From NCBI GenBank assembly GCA_050747865.1, contig JBOGJI010000077.1, forward strand, positions 1 through 21,842: DNA of 21,842 nt. Reading direction: 5' to 3'. The notes under the pieces are model-generated. The model saw nothing but the letters and a program-made list of their open reading frames with translations. It was not told the DNA's origin and made no database searches. Of the stretch, positions 21,635 to 21,842 are shown one piece after another. This stretch comes from JBOGJI01 sp050747865. Its GTDB lineage: Bacteria; Acidobacteriota; Thermoanaerobaculia; Multivoradales; JAHEKO01. Every line of letters starts with the position of its first letter. Within the stretch, counting starts at the first letter, position 1. The translations under genes were made by a program, and so were the position numbers.

Positions 21635-21842
21635 TCCCGCAGGCCGCCTTCCGTCGGCCCGGGAGCGGGTGGCGCCCTCCCCTACACCTAGCGAAGCTTC
21701 GCCTCAAACCGACGAGGGCTCGTCGACCCCCTGGGCTTGCAGGTTCTGAGCGCCCCCTCCCCCGAGAAGCAGGGGTAGCGAGCCCGTACCGGCTCGAGCC
21801 TGAACTCCCGCAGAGATCTACTGGGTCCCCCCCCCCGCATCC

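Noticed and set aside
1..21842. CRISPR array, rRNA genes or prophage genes
   Set aside because: No regularly spaced repeats, rRNA sequence or phage structural genes were seen.

Overview
The window is a high-GC bacterial chromosome segment. The 809-residue MacB/FtsX-type orphan permease at 7979-10408 is of a kind abundant in Acidobacteriota, and together with the complete selenocysteine (Sec) system it suggests an Acidobacteriota-like organism. That placement is inference only. UGA is the normal stop of most genes here and UGG is the Trp codon, so the genetic code is standard with a Sec extension.

Layout: a decayed IS1634-type transposase (74-1240, minus); a secreted sialidase-like beta-propeller protein (1438-2853); a lasso-peptide gene cluster (about 2876-7943) in the order precursor A, protease B2, cyclase C, ABC exporter D, leader-binding B1; a convergent permease (7979-10408); a full Sec locus with selA (minus), tRNA-Sec, selB and a selD that itself contains an in-frame UGA (10534-15422); then an accessory stretch with an ACT-domain protein, a divergent ArsR-like/chlorite-dismutase-like pair, a nucleotidyltransferase/XRE pair resembling a toxin-antitoxin module, an S9 peptidase remnant, a REP-associated (Y1/HUH) transposase, a zinc-ribbon protein and a VOC protein.

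The central observation is that the lasso precursor at 3203 has an excellent leader (YxxP, the downstream Gly, and Thr at the penultimate leader position), but its core appears to stop after three residues (Gly-Thr-Gly-UGA). Reading through that UGA and a second one nine bases later, to the TAG at 3359-3361, gives a normal 21-residue core: GTGUSTUWD and then VGSGWVKPKPDN. Gly1 and Asp9 are ideally placed for a nine-residue macrolactam ring, and the two UGA codons form a UxxU motif inside that ring. Hairpins follow the second UGA inside the coding sequence, and terminator-like hairpins begin 30 bases after the TAG.

The Sec machinery lies 2.6-12 kb downstream in the same window. selD supplies an independent UGA at the catalytic cysteine position, followed at 11 nt by a perfect hairpin with a GGUC loop, as in classical bacterial SECIS elements. 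The window may therefore encode a diselenide lasso peptide, made by A/B1/B2/C and exported by D, with Sec supplied by SelA/SelB/SelD/tRNA-Sec. The readthrough is an inference from sequence. Conservation of the two codons as UGA or Cys in homologues, or mass spectrometry, would decide it.
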